Source: Labilibacter marinus (lineage in GTDB: Bacteria; Bacteroidota; Bacteroidia; Bacteroidales; Marinilabiliaceae). From it: a stretch of DNA of 59,037 nt. The position numbers were made by a program, and so were the translations under genes. Positions 26,887 to 37,133 of this stretch are shown one piece after another. The stretch is taken from the NCBI RefSeq assembly GCF_001659685.2, contig NZ_LXYE02000056.1, positions 1 through 59,037 on the forward strand, in the 5' to 3' direction. The stretch's first letter is position 1; each line of letters opens with the position of its first letter. The notes below the pieces were generated by a model, which searched no databases, was not told the origin of the DNA, and was given only the letters and a program-made list of their open reading frames with translations.

Positions 26887-28221
26887 ATGTATAAAAAATC
26901 TCATCCCAAAATTTTGGTAATTGGGAACTCAATAAACCTAAATACAGGTGGAGGAATTACTTTTTTTAATTTATTTAAGGGCTGGCCAAAGGATAAAATA
27001 ATTGTAGCAGCTAAAAAAATAGATGTTGAAGGAATTGAATTATGTCATCGATATTATAGGTTTGGTTATGATGAAACAAGACGTCCGTGGCCATTAAATA
27101 AACTTCAGCCTAAATATGAGTCGGAGGAAGTTAGTTTTGAACAATCCGCAAAGGTAGATAATAATGGAATGAAATATAGCCTGAAGGAATCTAAATATGA
27201 CAAGTCATTTAAAAACAAAATGATAAATTTCTTACATATATTAGGTATTCATAATGTAATATTTCGATTATTTCCATCAAATAAATTTATAAGTTGGGTG
27301 AAAAAGGAGAAGCCTGATATTATTTATACTCAGTTAGGGTCAATAGAATCTGTGCAGTTTACGAGAAAATTATACAAATATATATCTATTCCAATAGTAG
27401 TTCATATAATGGATGACTGGATGTCAATAATTAATAAAGGTGGATTATCTAAGCTTTATTGGAATGAAAAAATGCAACGAGATATTCGTTATATATTTGA
27501 GAATGCACGTGGACATATGAGTATTTGTGATGAAATGAGCAAAGAATATAAAAAACGATATAATCTTGAATTTATTCCCTTTCATAATTGTATTGATTTA
27601 GAGTTTTGGTCAAAATATTCCGATAATAAATCGGAAAACAAATCCTTTACTATTTTGTATGCAGGACGTATTGGCAAAGGTACATCTCATTCTGTGGTAA
27701 CAATTTCAAATTCAATAGAAAGCCTTAGTAAGAGTGGACTAAATATTAAATTTGAGATTCAATGTGGCAAAATTGAAGAAACAATAAAAAAGGAATTATT
27801 AAAAAATGAGAGTACTGTAATTAAGGCCTATATACCATATGACGAATTGCCTAATAAATTTTCTAATGTAGATTTGCTGGTTTTACCAATGGATTTTGAT
27901 GAAGCCAATCTTGATTTTATAAGATTTTCTATGCCTACTAAGGTGCCTGAGTATATGGCTTCAGGCACCCCAATTTTTGTTTTTGCACATGAAAGTACAG
28001 CATTAAGTAAATACGCAAAGAATGAAGGGTGGGCTTTTGTGATGAATTCGAATAAAGAGAAAAGTATTTCTGATTTACTTAAAACCATATATTTAGATAG
28101 TAATGCGAGAACTCAGGTAAGAGAAAAAGCATTGCAGGTTGTTAATCGTAATCATATCGGTATTAAGGTGCGAGATGAATTTTTAGGTCAGTTAAAAGGG
28201 ATAGAAAATAATACTAAATAA
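26887..28221 (+). CDS. Glycosyltransferase, GT4-like
   Basis: A 444-residue GT-B type protein. The start holds a glycine-rich loop (NTGGGITFF) typical of the acceptor domain. The C-terminal half has ILYAGRIGKG and, later, STMP-type segment PTKVPEYMASGTPIFVFA, the usual donor-site region. An extra stretch near residues 75-115 is charged and poorly conserved-looking. Cytoplasmic; specificity unknown. The operon position between acyltransferases implies work on the same repeat unit. Confidence 0.8.
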   Translation: MYKKSHPKILVIGNSINLNTGGGITFFNLFKGWPKDKIIVAAKKIDVEGIELCHRYYRFGYDETRRPWPLNKLQPKYESEEVSFEQSAKVDNNGMKYSLKESKYDKSFKNKMINFLHILGIHNVIFRLFPSNKFISWVKKEKPDIIYTQLGSIESVQFTRKLYKYISIPIVVHIMDDWMSIINKGGLSKLYWNEKMQRDIRYIFENARGHMSICDEMSKEYKKRYNLEFIPFHNCIDLEFWSKYSDNKSENKSFTILYAGRIGKGTSHSVVTISNSIESLSKSGLNIKFEIQCGKIEETIKKELLKNESTVIKAYIPYDELPNKFSNVDLLVLPMDFDEANLDFIRFSMPTKVPEYMASGTPIFVFAHESTALSKYAKNEGWAFVMNSNKEKSISDLLKTIYLDSNARTQVREKALQVVNRNHIGIKVRDEFLGQLKGIENNTK

Positions 28222-28229
28222 TTGTAACT

Positions 28230-28781
28230 ATGATGAAGAGTTTTAGAGAGTTTTATCATAAATTAAGAATTCATTTAGCAGGCCAATATGATCGCCCTAA
28301 GCTTTATGAAAAGTATTATGGAATTAAAATAGGTGAAAAGACTAGGATTACGGGGAAGTTGCACTTAGGTTCCGAACCCTTCTTAATTGAAGTGGGAAGA
28401 AATGTTCGCCTTACTCAGGAGATTAGGTTTATAACTCATGGTGGAGTATCTATTTTTAGGGATAAACACCCAGGGTTGAATTTTTTTGGCAGAATAAAAA
28501 TTGGAGATAATGTAATAATAGGTTCAAGTGCAATAATTTGCCCAAATGTAACTATAGGTGATAATGTTATTGTAGGAGCTGGTAGTGTTGTTACAAAAAG
28601 TATTCCTTCAAATTCTATTGCAGGAGGCAACCCTGCAAAAGTAATTACTTCAATAGAAGAATATAAGGATAGAAAACTTAAAACTGGAGTCTATATTTTT
28701 GAAAAAGACCCAAAGAAAAGAAAGGAAGAGATTCTTCGAGAATTAGAAAATAAAGAAAAAGAATTGGGAATTATAAAGTAA
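28230..28781 (+). CDS. Hexapeptide-repeat acyltransferase (third in locus)
   Basis: A 183-residue left-handed beta-helix protein of the maltose/galactoside O-acetyltransferase type. Repeats include IGDNVIIGSSAIICPNVTIGDNVIVGAGSVV, and FITHGGVSIF carries a candidate catalytic histidine. Ends with GGNPAKVI and then a charged, lysine-rich helical tail of about 45 residues. The tail resembles those in polysaccharide-cluster acetyltransferases. Alternative start at the second ATG (28233). Eight bases after a glycosyltransferase. Confidence 0.85.
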   Translation: MMKSFREFYHKLRIHLAGQYDRPKLYEKYYGIKIGEKTRITGKLHLGSEPFLIEVGRNVRLTQEIRFITHGGVSIFRDKHPGLNFFGRIKIGDNVIIGSSAIICPNVTIGDNVIVGAGSVVTKSIPSNSIAGGNPAKVITSIEEYKDRKLKTGVYIFEKDPKKRKEEILRELENKEKELGIIK

Positions 28782-28792
28782 TTCATTTACCA

Positions 28793-29974
28793 ATGCAGCA
28801 AAAAAAAATAATTTCAATAGGCCTAAATGGTTTTCCTAAAGGAACAGCGCCCGTTCAAAAATTGAAAATGATGGGTAAGGCGATCATTGAAGAAGGGGTG
28901 GAATTTTGTGTAATAAGAAATTCCTTTGTAAAAAAGACTAAGTTAACAGAGAACTTAAATGAAAGAGGAAATGTTGAAGGTATTGATTATATATTGATGG
29001 CTCCTCATGTTTTTACGCCGAATTCATTTGTTACAAAAGTGTATAGCAGAGTAGCAGGTAAGGTAAATGAGTTTTTTTACATATTATCATTGTATAGAAA
29101 CAAAAATATAAGTGGAGCAATTGTATATTGTAATAAGTTTATATACAGTCTATTTTGGGGGCTAATGTTTAAACTTCTAAAAATACCATCATACTTAGTG
29201 TATTTTGAGTTGCGTTCATCTGTAGACACTAGAAAAAAGTGGTATTTAAAGCTTAATGATAAAATGTATGATCGTTTTATGTTTTATTTTCATGATGGCT
29301 TTTTTGTTATCAGTCAACTATTGACTCAGCATATTAATAAATATACTCCTAATAAACCAAAAATATACCTCCCTCCAATAGTAGACTTTGCTTTATATGA
29401 CTCAGAACCTAGATTAAATGGAGAATCGTATTTTTTATATTGTGGTTCTTTATCATACTTTGATGTTATACGCTTTATAGTTGATAGTTATGAGGAGTCA
29501 CAGGTTAATACCATTAATTTGAAGTTAGTTGTTAATGGTAGCACTACATTATTAAAAAAATTACATCAGTTAATAGAGGAAAAATCGTTAAAGGAGAAAG
29601 TTGAAATATTAAGTGGAGTGTCAAATAAAGAATTAGTAGGGTTGTATGTAAATTCAAATGCATTACTGATCCCCTTAAGAGATACTGCTCAGGATATTGC
29701 ACGCTTTCCTCATAAGGTTGCAGAATATTGCGCAGCCAATAGTCCTATTGTTTCTACTAAATATGGTGAAATAGCGAGACTTTTTGATGATACTTCAGCA
29801 TTGTTAGCTGAGAAGTTTGACGTTAAGATGTTTGCTGAGAAACTTAGGTATGTAGAAGAAAATCCTGATCAATCTAGGTGTATAGGAAATAATAGTTATA
29901 AGCTTGGGAAGGATAAATTTGATTATAGAAAATACTCTAAGCCAATTCTGGAGAGTATGTTATCTGATAGATAG
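28793..29974 (+). CDS. Glycosyltransferase family protein (GT-B fold)
   Basis: A 393-residue protein. The N-terminus (SIGLNGFPKGTAPVQKLK) and the segment FLYCGSLSYFDVI followed by LLIPLRDTAQDIARFPHKVAEYCAAN match the donor half of GT4-like enzymes, with the characteristic P-x-K-x-x-E-Y-x-A pattern. Membrane association through the hydrophobic segment near residue 115-135 is possible. Sugar specificity is not predictable. Confidence 0.78.
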   Translation: MQQKKIISIGLNGFPKGTAPVQKLKMMGKAIIEEGVEFCVIRNSFVKKTKLTENLNERGNVEGIDYILMAPHVFTPNSFVTKVYSRVAGKVNEFFYILSLYRNKNISGAIVYCNKFIYSLFWGLMFKLLKIPSYLVYFELRSSVDTRKKWYLKLNDKMYDRFMFYFHDGFFVISQLLTQHINKYTPNKPKIYLPPIVDFALYDSEPRLNGESYFLYCGSLSYFDVIRFIVDSYEESQVNTINLKLVVNGSTTLLKKLHQLIEEKSLKEKVEILSGVSNKELVGLYVNSNALLIPLRDTAQDIARFPHKVAEYCAANSPIVSTKYGEIARLFDDTSALLAEKFDVKMFAEKLRYVEENPDQSRCIGNNSYKLGKDKFDYRKYSKPILESMLSDR

Positions 29975-30001
29975 TGAGGTTCTTTAATAAAATCATAAAA
30001 A

Positions 30002-31111
30002 ATGAAAACGAAGATTTTTTTCTTTGGAGTAAAATATTTTCCTTCTAAAGGAGGCACGAGTAGAGTTGTTGAAAACATTATTAGAAAATTGTCTGAGCAA
30101 TATGATATTTCTATATTCTGTTATAAAAATAAAGCAGCTAAAGGTTATATTAAAAATGTAAAAACAGTTGAAATAAAGGAGTTTCCTTTTAAGGAGGTTG
30201 GGGTTCTATTTTATAATTTCCTATGTACCTTATATCTTCTATTAAAAGTCCCTAAAACAACAATAATTCATGCCCATAAGGTTGATTGTGCACTTTTTGT
30301 ACCAATATTAAGATTAAAGTTTAAAGTTGTGTTGACATCTCATGAGGCGGCCTACCATAGAGATAAATGGAATTTTGTTGGGAAGCTTTATTTTAAACTA
30401 ATGGAGTTTATATTCATAAACAGTGGGGCATACCTAACGTCTATATCAAAACCATTAACAGAGTATTATAATGGTAAGTATGGAGATAGAGTTCAATTTA
30501 TACCAAATGGAATTGATATAAATGAATCTATTGATTCAGAAAGCGCTAAGAATATTTTAAATATTAATGCAGTAACTGGAGATTATGTACTTTTTGCAGC
30601 GCGAAGAGTAATGTCTACGAAAGGTTTACATACAATGCTAGAGGCGCTTTCATTAGTGAATTATAAAAATCCGATTGTAGTAGCGGGAGATTTGAGCCAT
30701 GCGACGAGTTATGTTAATGGTCTAAAGAAAAAACATAGTGATTTAAATGTTAAATACATCGGTTATGTAGACGGTTTAGAAAAGTTAATGGGACTTATTC
30801 AGTTATCTGAATTGTTTATTTTCCCATCGGAGATAGAGGGAATGTCCATCATGTTAATGGAGGTGTCTGCATCAAAAAAGTTTATTGTAAGCAGTGATAT
30901 TCCTGAAAATACATCAGTATTCTCTGATGAAGAGATGTTGTTTTTTGAGAATAAGAATTCTAATGACCTTGCGGATAAAATACAGTTTGCTTTTGAACAT
31001 CCTGATGAAATGAAAGACAAAGCGGAAAATTCTTATAAGTTAATACAAAAGAAATACAGCTGGACTCGCATAGCCGAACAATATAGTAAAATTTACTATT
31101 CTTTGAATTAA
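30002..31111 (+). CDS. Glycosyltransferase, GT4 family
   Basis: A 369-residue GT4 protein. It opens with a glycine-rich acceptor loop (FPSKGGTSRVVENI), has the IHAHKVDC segment (typical H-x-H), and in the donor half has LFAARRVMSTKGLHTMLEAL and FPSEIEGMSIMLMEVSASKK, the E-x7-E site region. Cytoplasmic, retaining mechanism by family. One of three consecutive GT4 genes. Confidence 0.88.
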   Translation: MKTKIFFFGVKYFPSKGGTSRVVENIIRKLSEQYDISIFCYKNKAAKGYIKNVKTVEIKEFPFKEVGVLFYNFLCTLYLLLKVPKTTIIHAHKVDCALFVPILRLKFKVVLTSHEAAYHRDKWNFVGKLYFKLMEFIFINSGAYLTSISKPLTEYYNGKYGDRVQFIPNGIDINESIDSESAKNILNINAVTGDYVLFAARRVMSTKGLHTMLEALSLVNYKNPIVVAGDLSHATSYVNGLKKKHSDLNVKYIGYVDGLEKLMGLIQLSELFIFPSEIEGMSIMLMEVSASKKFIVSSDIPENTSVFSDEEMLFFENKNSNDLADKIQFAFEHPDEMKDKAENSYKLIQKKYSWTRIAEQYSKIYYSLN

Positions 31112-31154
31112 TTATAAGTTTATTAAGTAGTAATAAATATTCTATATTATTGGC

Positions 31155-32246
31155 ATGAAGGTTTTAATGATTACAGATAATCTAATGAAGGGTGGTAAGG
31201 AAAGACGTTTGTTAGAATTACTGCGATATTTTGATAATATAAATAGTATACAAATTAAACTAGTATTGCTTAAAGACTTGGTCGAATATCCTTCTGTTTT
31301 CGAGCTAAAAAGGACTGAGGTAATTATTTTAAAGCGTAAGATAAAAAAGGATCCAACGGTATATTTTAAATTATGGAGTATTGTTAGTTCTTTTCGTCCT
31401 GATTTAGTGCATAGCTGGGGAACTATGCCGTCGGTTTACATGTTTTCCATTTGTGCATTAAAAAACATACCATTGTTAAATGCAATGATAACCAATGCGA
31501 TGTGTGTTAAATATTCTTCAACATGGTATAGGGCTAAGTTAACATTTCCTTTTTCTAAGATAGTACTTGCTAATTCGCAAGCTGGGTTGGATGCATATAG
31601 CGTACCAATTAAAAAAGGTCGTGTGATTTACAATGGTTTTAATTTTGATAGATTTAATAATCGTAAGAATGAGTATAATGTTAAAGTTAAATATGGTGTT
31701 GAAACTCCTATTTGCGTTGGAATGGTAGCATCATTCACAAAAAGGAAAGACTATGAAACTTACTTAAATGTTGCTAGTGAAATTTGTAAAAAAAGGAATG
31801 ATATAACTTTTTTTGCAATTGGAGATGGACCTATGTTAGCCGATTATAAAGTACGTTATAAAGATTGTGAAAATATTGTATTTACTGGCAATGTTATGGA
31901 TGTAGAGTCAATAATAAATATTCTTAATGTAGGAGTGTTATTATCAAACCCTTCTTTTCATTTGGAAGGCATATCGAATGCATTAATGGAAATGATGGCC
32001 TGTGGAGTACCTGTAATTGCGAGTAAAGGAGGAGGAACAGATGAGCTTATCGATCATTTAAAGACAGGTATATTAGTTAGTTCTTGTAACAGTCGAGAGT
32101 ATACAAAATGGCTATTAAAAGTTATAGAGGATGAGGATATTTCAGAACGTTTGTCTAAAAATGCTATTAATATAATTACTAAAAAGTTTAGTATTGAATC
32201 TATGGGGGGGAATACGCTTAAATTGTATAATAATATAAAAGATTAA
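31155..32246 (+). CDS. Glycosyltransferase, GT4 family
   Basis: A 363-residue GT4 protein with the acceptor loop DNLMKGGKERRLLELL, the segment LVHSWGTMPS, and the donor site HLEGISNALMEMMACGVPVIAS followed by GGGTDELI. Motif quality is high. It follows the preceding glycosyltransferase after 43 bases and precedes the next by 12, and is transcribed with them. Specificity unknown. Confidence 0.9.
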   Translation: MKVLMITDNLMKGGKERRLLELLRYFDNINSIQIKLVLLKDLVEYPSVFELKRTEVIILKRKIKKDPTVYFKLWSIVSSFRPDLVHSWGTMPSVYMFSICALKNIPLLNAMITNAMCVKYSSTWYRAKLTFPFSKIVLANSQAGLDAYSVPIKKGRVIYNGFNFDRFNNRKNEYNVKVKYGVETPICVGMVASFTKRKDYETYLNVASEICKKRNDITFFAIGDGPMLADYKVRYKDCENIVFTGNVMDVESIINILNVGVLLSNPSFHLEGISNALMEMMACGVPVIASKGGGTDELIDHLKTGILVSSCNSREYTKWLLKVIEDEDISERLSKNAINIITKKFSIESMGGNTLKLYNNIKD

Positions 32247-32258
32247 AGTCAGAATAGT

Positions 32259-33341
32259 ATGCAAAAGTCGATAGCTATTTTAATCGGGTCATTAGCAAAA
32301 GGAGGAGCGGAGAAACAGTGTATATTATTAGCTCTCGCTCTTTCTCAACATTATAAAGTAACTCTTTTTATCCAGGATATAAATCGTAGTGCAAAGAGTA
32401 ATCTGGATAGAGTAATGGTAGGAAATGTTACAATAGTTGAAGTTAAGGGTAACCTATTTAAAAAAGTTAACATTTTAAATAAAAGTATTTTAGAAGAAAA
32501 TATTTTTCTATTGTTTTCATATTTAACAATGGATAACTTTTTGGCCGGTCTGGTAAAGTTAAATAATAGAAAATTAAATGTTATAGGAGGGGTTAGGAAC
32601 TGTAAATTGGAAGCGCATAAATTGTGGTTAACAAAACTATTACATAATAATGTTTTTGATGCAACAATATTCAACAATATTGACGGGATGAAGAGCTTCA
32701 TTAAAAAAGGTTTTAAAAAGGACAAATCTAGGATGATACATAATTGTATTGACCTTGATAAGGAAGAAATTGATAGAGAAAGTAAAGATTGCCTAAACGT
32801 GATAAGTGTAGGCCGGTTTGTTAAGCAAAAGGACTACTTTACTGCTTTAAAAGTATTTAAAAAGTTATCCGAATTTTATCGAGGAAAGATAAATCTCAAA
32901 TATAATATTGTTGGCTATGGTATACTTGAACATGAAATAAGGGATTTTATTGATCAAAATAAAATAAAAGGAGTTGATTTAGTAGTTAACCCTAGACCAG
33001 AAATAATCAAACAATTATATATTGAGTCTCACGTTTATTTATGTACATCCATTTTTGAAGGTCTTTCAAATACTTTGTTGGAGGCGGCCTTTTATAAATT
33101 ACCTATTGTATGTACAAATGTGGGAGATAATACCGAAATTGTTCTGCATGAATCAACGGGGTTTGTCGTTAACGCATTAGATGTTAATCAACTTGTAGCT
33201 GCAATGAAATTATTAATTAATGATGATTCTTTACGAACCAAGTTTGGAGAAGCTGGAAGTATACATGTAAGTGAAAGTTTTTCAGTTAACAAATTCAAGG
33301 AAAATTATTTGCAGCTAATATCTAGCTATACTAATTGCTAA
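32259..33341 (+). CDS. Glycosyltransferase, GT4 family
   Basis: A 360-residue GT4 protein starting with IGSLAKGGAEKQCILLALAL (acceptor loop) and carrying the donor-site segment SIFEGLSNTLLEAAFYKLPIVCTNVGD, with the paired glutamates of the family. ISVGRFVKQKDYFTAL marks the start of the C-terminal Rossmann half. Last of the glycosyltransferases before the acylation genes. Confidence 0.9.
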   Translation: MQKSIAILIGSLAKGGAEKQCILLALALSQHYKVTLFIQDINRSAKSNLDRVMVGNVTIVEVKGNLFKKVNILNKSILEENIFLLFSYLTMDNFLAGLVKLNNRKLNVIGGVRNCKLEAHKLWLTKLLHNNVFDATIFNNIDGMKSFIKKGFKKDKSRMIHNCIDLDKEEIDRESKDCLNVISVGRFVKQKDYFTALKVFKKLSEFYRGKINLKYNIVGYGILEHEIRDFIDQNKIKGVDLVVNPRPEIIKQLYIESHVYLCTSIFEGLSNTLLEAAFYKLPIVCTNVGDNTEIVLHESTGFVVNALDVNQLVAAMKLLINDDSLRTKFGEAGSIHVSESFSVNKFKENYLQLISSYTNC

Positions 33342-33351
33342 TATATAAATA

Positions 33352-34788
33352 ATGTTGTTTAATTCATTTATTTTTATATTCTTTCTAGCGGTTTCTATAC
33401 CAGTGTATTATAGTTTAGCCAGTAAGAGGGGTAGGAACCTTTGGTTAGTGTTTTGTAGTTATTTCTTTTATGGATATTGGGATTGGAGATTTTGTTCATT
33501 ATTAGCGATATCCACTATTGTTGATTATTTCATAGGCATCCTAATAAGTAAAGAGAATCGTAAACCTACAAGAAAACTATTACTAATAATAAGTTTGAGT
33601 GCTAATTTGGGTATTCTAGGCTTTTTTAAATATTTTAATTTTTTTGTTGATAGCTTTAGTTCATTAGTTGAAGGGTATGGTTATAATTTAGATTATTTAC
33701 ATATTAATATTATACTCCCAGTTGGAATAAGTTTTTATACATTCCAAACATTATCTTACACAATTGATGTTTATAAAAAACAACTGACCGCAACAAATAA
33801 TTTCATAGACTTTGCTTTATATGTATCTTTTTTTCCTCAGCTTGTCGCCGGGCCGATTGAAAGAGCTACAAACCTAATACCGCAAGTCTCAAGGGTAAAT
33901 GGGGCAACGAAGAATCAGATTTACGATGGGGTTGTGTTAATTGTTTATGGACTATTTAAAAAAGTATTAATTGGGGATGCGTCCGGAAGGTATGTTGATC
34001 ATATTTTTTCTCATATGGACAGATACTCGTCTTGGGAACTGTTGTCAGCTACACTACTATTCTCGATTCAAATATATGCAGACTTTTCTGGCTATTCTAA
34101 TATTGCAAGAGGTACAGCTAAACTTTTTGGTTTTGAATTAATGAAAAATTTTAATCAACCGTACCTATCAAAAAATATAACAGAGTTTTGGAGACGATGG
34201 CATATTTCTTTATCGGGTTGGCTAAGGGATTATTTATACATTCCATTAGGTGGTAACCGAAGGGGAAGATACCGAACCTACATTAATCTAATGCTAACTA
34301 TGTTGTTAGGTGGATTATGGCATGGGGCTAGTTGGAATTTTGTTATATGGGGCGGAATGCATGGTTTTTATTTGGCGGTACATAAAATAATCGTATCTTT
34401 TTATAAAACACCCTTCATTAATGTCCAGAAAAGTAAGTTCATAAATGGTATTAATGGCTTTGTTAGTATTATTGCAACTTATTTTCTAGTTAATCTAACC
34501 TGGTTTTTCTTTAGAGTTAATAATATAAGCTCTGTTAGCGAATACTATAAAATATTGTCTAATTGGAATTGGGGTAATTATCCTCATAGGTTTTTAACAA
34601 TTGTATTGGGTTTTGTAGGAATCACATTTTTATTTGATCTCCTTGAATATAAGAGTCGTAGTCATGTTTTTCTAGGTCAATTGCCTAATAAATATATTTC
34701 ATATGGTGTTATGTTTGTTATGTTTATGTTAGTTTCTTTTTATATGATTAATTCGCAACCTCTTCCATTTATTTATTTTCAATTTTAA
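33352..34788 (+). CDS. MBOAT O-acyltransferase (AlgI-like)
   Basis: A 478-residue membrane protein with about ten hydrophobic segments. It matches the AlgI/PatA/DltB group: FFPQLVAGPIER, ITEFWRRWHISLSGWLRDYLYIPLGG and GLWHGASW, with catalytic His324 in the last. These proteins pass acyl groups across the inner membrane for O-acylation of exported polysaccharides. An SGNH-type periplasmic partner normally completes the transfer; two SGNH genes follow directly, the first after four bases. Confidence 0.93.
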   Translation: MLFNSFIFIFFLAVSIPVYYSLASKRGRNLWLVFCSYFFYGYWDWRFCSLLAISTIVDYFIGILISKENRKPTRKLLLIISLSANLGILGFFKYFNFFVDSFSSLVEGYGYNLDYLHINIILPVGISFYTFQTLSYTIDVYKKQLTATNNFIDFALYVSFFPQLVAGPIERATNLIPQVSRVNGATKNQIYDGVVLIVYGLFKKVLIGDASGRYVDHIFSHMDRYSSWELLSATLLFSIQIYADFSGYSNIARGTAKLFGFELMKNFNQPYLSKNITEFWRRWHISLSGWLRDYLYIPLGGNRRGRYRTYINLMLTMLLGGLWHGASWNFVIWGGMHGFYLAVHKIIVSFYKTPFINVQKSKFINGINGFVSIIATYFLVNLTWFFFRVNNISSVSEYYKILSNWNWGNYPHRFLTIVLGFVGITFLFDLLEYKSRSHVFLGQLPNKYISYGVMFVMFMLVSFYMINSQPLPFIYFQF

Positions 34789-34792
34789 TGAG

Positions 34793-35818
34793 ATGAAAAA
34801 TATTAAAAAGTTAATATCTTTTATAATAGGAGTAGTTGTTGCTTTATTACTATTGGAAGGATACTATCAAGTTGTAGAAATTCAGTTACCATATCATAGA
34901 TTAACAAAGGAGTTAGGTAAGTCAATGAACCCTTCGAAAAGAATATCAATATTTAAAGAAGGATTTTATTTAGGTCAAGTAAATCAATTTGGATACTTGG
35001 GTTATCCTTATCCTCCTTATAAGGATGATAATTCAATAAGAATAGGGGTTATTGGAGATTCTCATACAGAAGGTTTTCATATGTTTGAAGATTATCATTT
35101 CACCCAATTACTGGAAGAAAGAAGTAATAATTATTTAGATAATAGAAAAGTTGAGGTGCTTAATTTTGGGGTAGGTAATTATAATTATAACGATATGATA
35201 ATTTTATATAAAAATCTGGCCTCTAAGTTTAATTGCGATTACTATATTTTTGTGGTAGAACCTAAAGATTTCAGTTTTCGTAATAATTTTGTGCCATCTC
35301 CAATATTAGCCTATAAAGATAGTTTAGTAATAGACTATTCTTTTGTAAATAAAAATATGTATAAATTGTACAATAGCCTAAGTTTCATTTTTGAAAAAAG
35401 TTGTATTGTAAAGTCAATGAATAATGCTTACAAACTCTCAAAAAGAGACAAATTTAAAAGTATTATTTTTGATAAGTTTTACCAACCTAAAGTAGATGCT
35501 GTAGACTCTATTATCTATAAGAAAAAAGAGATTGGTATAGATACTAGAATTACTAGGTCTTTTGATTGGTTAGGTAAATTGAATACTTTTTTTATTTTTA
35601 AGAAGGAAATTACGCCAAATATCAAGGAACTTTTGGATACAGCAAGAGTTAATTATAGTTGTGTATATCAGGATTTACTAAATGTAGGAGAAACTCAAAG
35701 AGACTACTATTATTGGGATGTAACTAATACGTATGGACATTGGAATTATGAAGCCCAAGAAGTGGTTTCAAATCATATTTTTAATGTATTAAGAAATAAG
35801 GGATGTTTGAAAAATTAA
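34793..35818 (+). CDS. SGNH-type O-acyltransferase partner (AlgJ/AlgX-like role)
   Basis: A 341-residue protein with an N-terminal membrane anchor (about 7-22) and an SGNH/GDSL fold facing the periplasm. GDSHTEG places the nucleophile at Ser90; LNFGVGNYNYND gives the Gly/Asn block; and TYGHWNYEAQ near the C-terminus gives the catalytic His. Directly after the MBOAT gene it is the expected partner transferring acyl groups to the polymer. It overlaps the next SGNH gene by 16 bases. Confidence 0.82.
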   Translation: MKNIKKLISFIIGVVVALLLLEGYYQVVEIQLPYHRLTKELGKSMNPSKRISIFKEGFYLGQVNQFGYLGYPYPPYKDDNSIRIGVIGDSHTEGFHMFEDYHFTQLLEERSNNYLDNRKVEVLNFGVGNYNYNDMIILYKNLASKFNCDYYIFVVEPKDFSFRNNFVPSPILAYKDSLVIDYSFVNKNMYKLYNSLSFIFEKSCIVKSMNNAYKLSKRDKFKSIIFDKFYQPKVDAVDSIIYKKKEIGIDTRITRSFDWLGKLNTFFIFKKEITPNIKELLDTARVNYSCVYQDLLNVGETQRDYYYWDVTNTYGHWNYEAQEVVSNHIFNVLRNKGCLKN

Positions 35819-36534
35819 AAAAAAATATTTTAATTATCGGAATAAGTGTTTTTTTAATTGGTGTATTCGTTTTTTATTTAATACTACTCTCATACAAGAA
35901 TCAAAACTTAGAAAAAATAGAGTATGGCGTTAACGATATTGTTGTATATCCGAAAGGTTATAACCATATGGTATTAATTGGTGATTCGAGAGCTAAAGAT
36001 TGGCATAATTCTTTTTCTGAAAATATCAATTACATTAATCTTGGAGTAAATGGTCAAACAAGCATCGAAACACTTCAAAGTTTTAAGTATAATGTTGATC
36101 ATGGCTTTAAACCCCAAAGTGTTATTCTACAGGTGGGGATTAATGATCTTAAATGTATAGGTTTCGAGAGGGATATAGATATTACTAAAGTATGTATTAA
36201 TAATATTAGTGAAATTATTAGAATATGTACTTCAAATGATATTGAAATAATTTATACTTCCATATTTCCAGTAGGTAAACCAGAATTTGTTAGAAAATGT
36301 TTTTTATGGGATGATATTACGCGTTATAGAATATTAGAAGTAAATTGTGAGATGAAAAAAATAGTAGCAGAAATTGATAATGCATATTATTTTGATTCAT
36401 ATCTTTTGTTGAAAGATATGAATGATCAACACCAAATATGCCAAGATTATTCTAGGGACTTTCTTCATCTAAACACAGAAGGTTATAAATTATTATCTGT
36501 ATCATTCGAGAATTTTTACTTAAGTAAGTACTAA
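35803..36534 (+). CDS. SGNH/GDSL-family hydrolase or acyltransferase, membrane-anchored
   Basis: A 243-residue protein with an N-terminal membrane helix (about 8-29). All four SGNH blocks are visible: GDSR (Ser62), GVNGQTS, GINDL (Asn114) and DFLHLNTEGY (Asp/His). It probably acts on acyl esters in the periplasm, either adding them with the MBOAT protein or removing them. The start overlaps the previous gene by 16 bases, which indicates translational coupling. Confidence 0.82.
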   Translation: MFEKLKKNILIIGISVFLIGVFVFYLILLSYKNQNLEKIEYGVNDIVVYPKGYNHMVLIGDSRAKDWHNSFSENINYINLGVNGQTSIETLQSFKYNVDHGFKPQSVILQVGINDLKCIGFERDIDITKVCINNISEIIRICTSNDIEIIYTSIFPVGKPEFVRKCFLWDDITRYRILEVNCEMKKIVAEIDNAYYFDSYLLLKDMNDQHQICQDYSRDFLHLNTEGYKLLSVSFENFYLSKY

Positions 36535-36578
36535 TACTATTTCAAATTTATAACTATTAATGTTCTAAACATGCTAAT

Positions 36579-37133
36579 ATGATTCAGACAAAGAAAGATT
36601 ATAAAGACTATTTAGAAGCAGATAGAGTAGCTCTAGGTATAAATAGAGGAATTAGAACAAGAATTAAGCAAATTATTGCGCCACATTATATTTGGCAGTT
36701 TCAAAAGAAACTTCGGAAATTAGAATATTATAAAAACTGTAGGAAAGATATTTGGGGTAAAATTAGGTGCGAGTTTTTAAGATTAAGTTTTAAAAAAATA
36801 TCCGTAAAATTAGGTTTTTCAATTCCAATAAATGTTTTTGGTTCAGGACTTGCTATTGTTCATTACGGAACTATTGTAGTAAATAAAGCAGCCAAAGTTG
36901 GGGAAAATTGCAGGATCCATGCTTGCACTAATATCGGGGCATCCGCAGGAAAAAAAGAAGCTCCCAAAATTGGTAATAATGTGTATATAGGACCTGGTGC
37001 GAAAATCTATGGAGATATCATGATTGGTAATAATGTTGCTATAGGGGCTAATTCAACCGTAAATAAGACTTTCGAAGAGGATTATATTTTAATTGCGGGG
37101 TCTCCAGCAAAGAAAATAAAGGACATCTCTTAA
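36579..37133 (+). CDS. Serine acetyltransferase-like hexapeptide acyltransferase
   Basis: A 184-residue LbH protein related to CysE but lacking its long N-terminal helical domain; polysaccharide clusters often hold this short form. Motifs are GSGLAIVHYGTIVV (catalytic His), ENCRIHACTNIGA and NNVYIGPGAKIYGDIMIGNNVAIGANSTV. It is the fourth hexapeptide acyltransferase of the locus and probably modifies a sugar rather than serine. Last gene before a 300-base gap. Confidence 0.83.
   Translation: MIQTKKDYKDYLEADRVALGINRGIRTRIKQIIAPHYIWQFQKKLRKLEYYKNCRKDIWGKIRCEFLRLSFKKISVKLGFSIPINVFGSGLAIVHYGTIVVNKAAKVGENCRIHACTNIGASAGKKEAPKIGNNVYIGPGAKIYGDIMIGNNVAIGANSTVNKTFEEDYILIAGSPAKKIKDIS

Noticed and set aside
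32351-32725. 124-codon frame on the minus strand
   Set aside because: Antisense to a well-supported GT4 glycosyltransferase; no recognisable motif.
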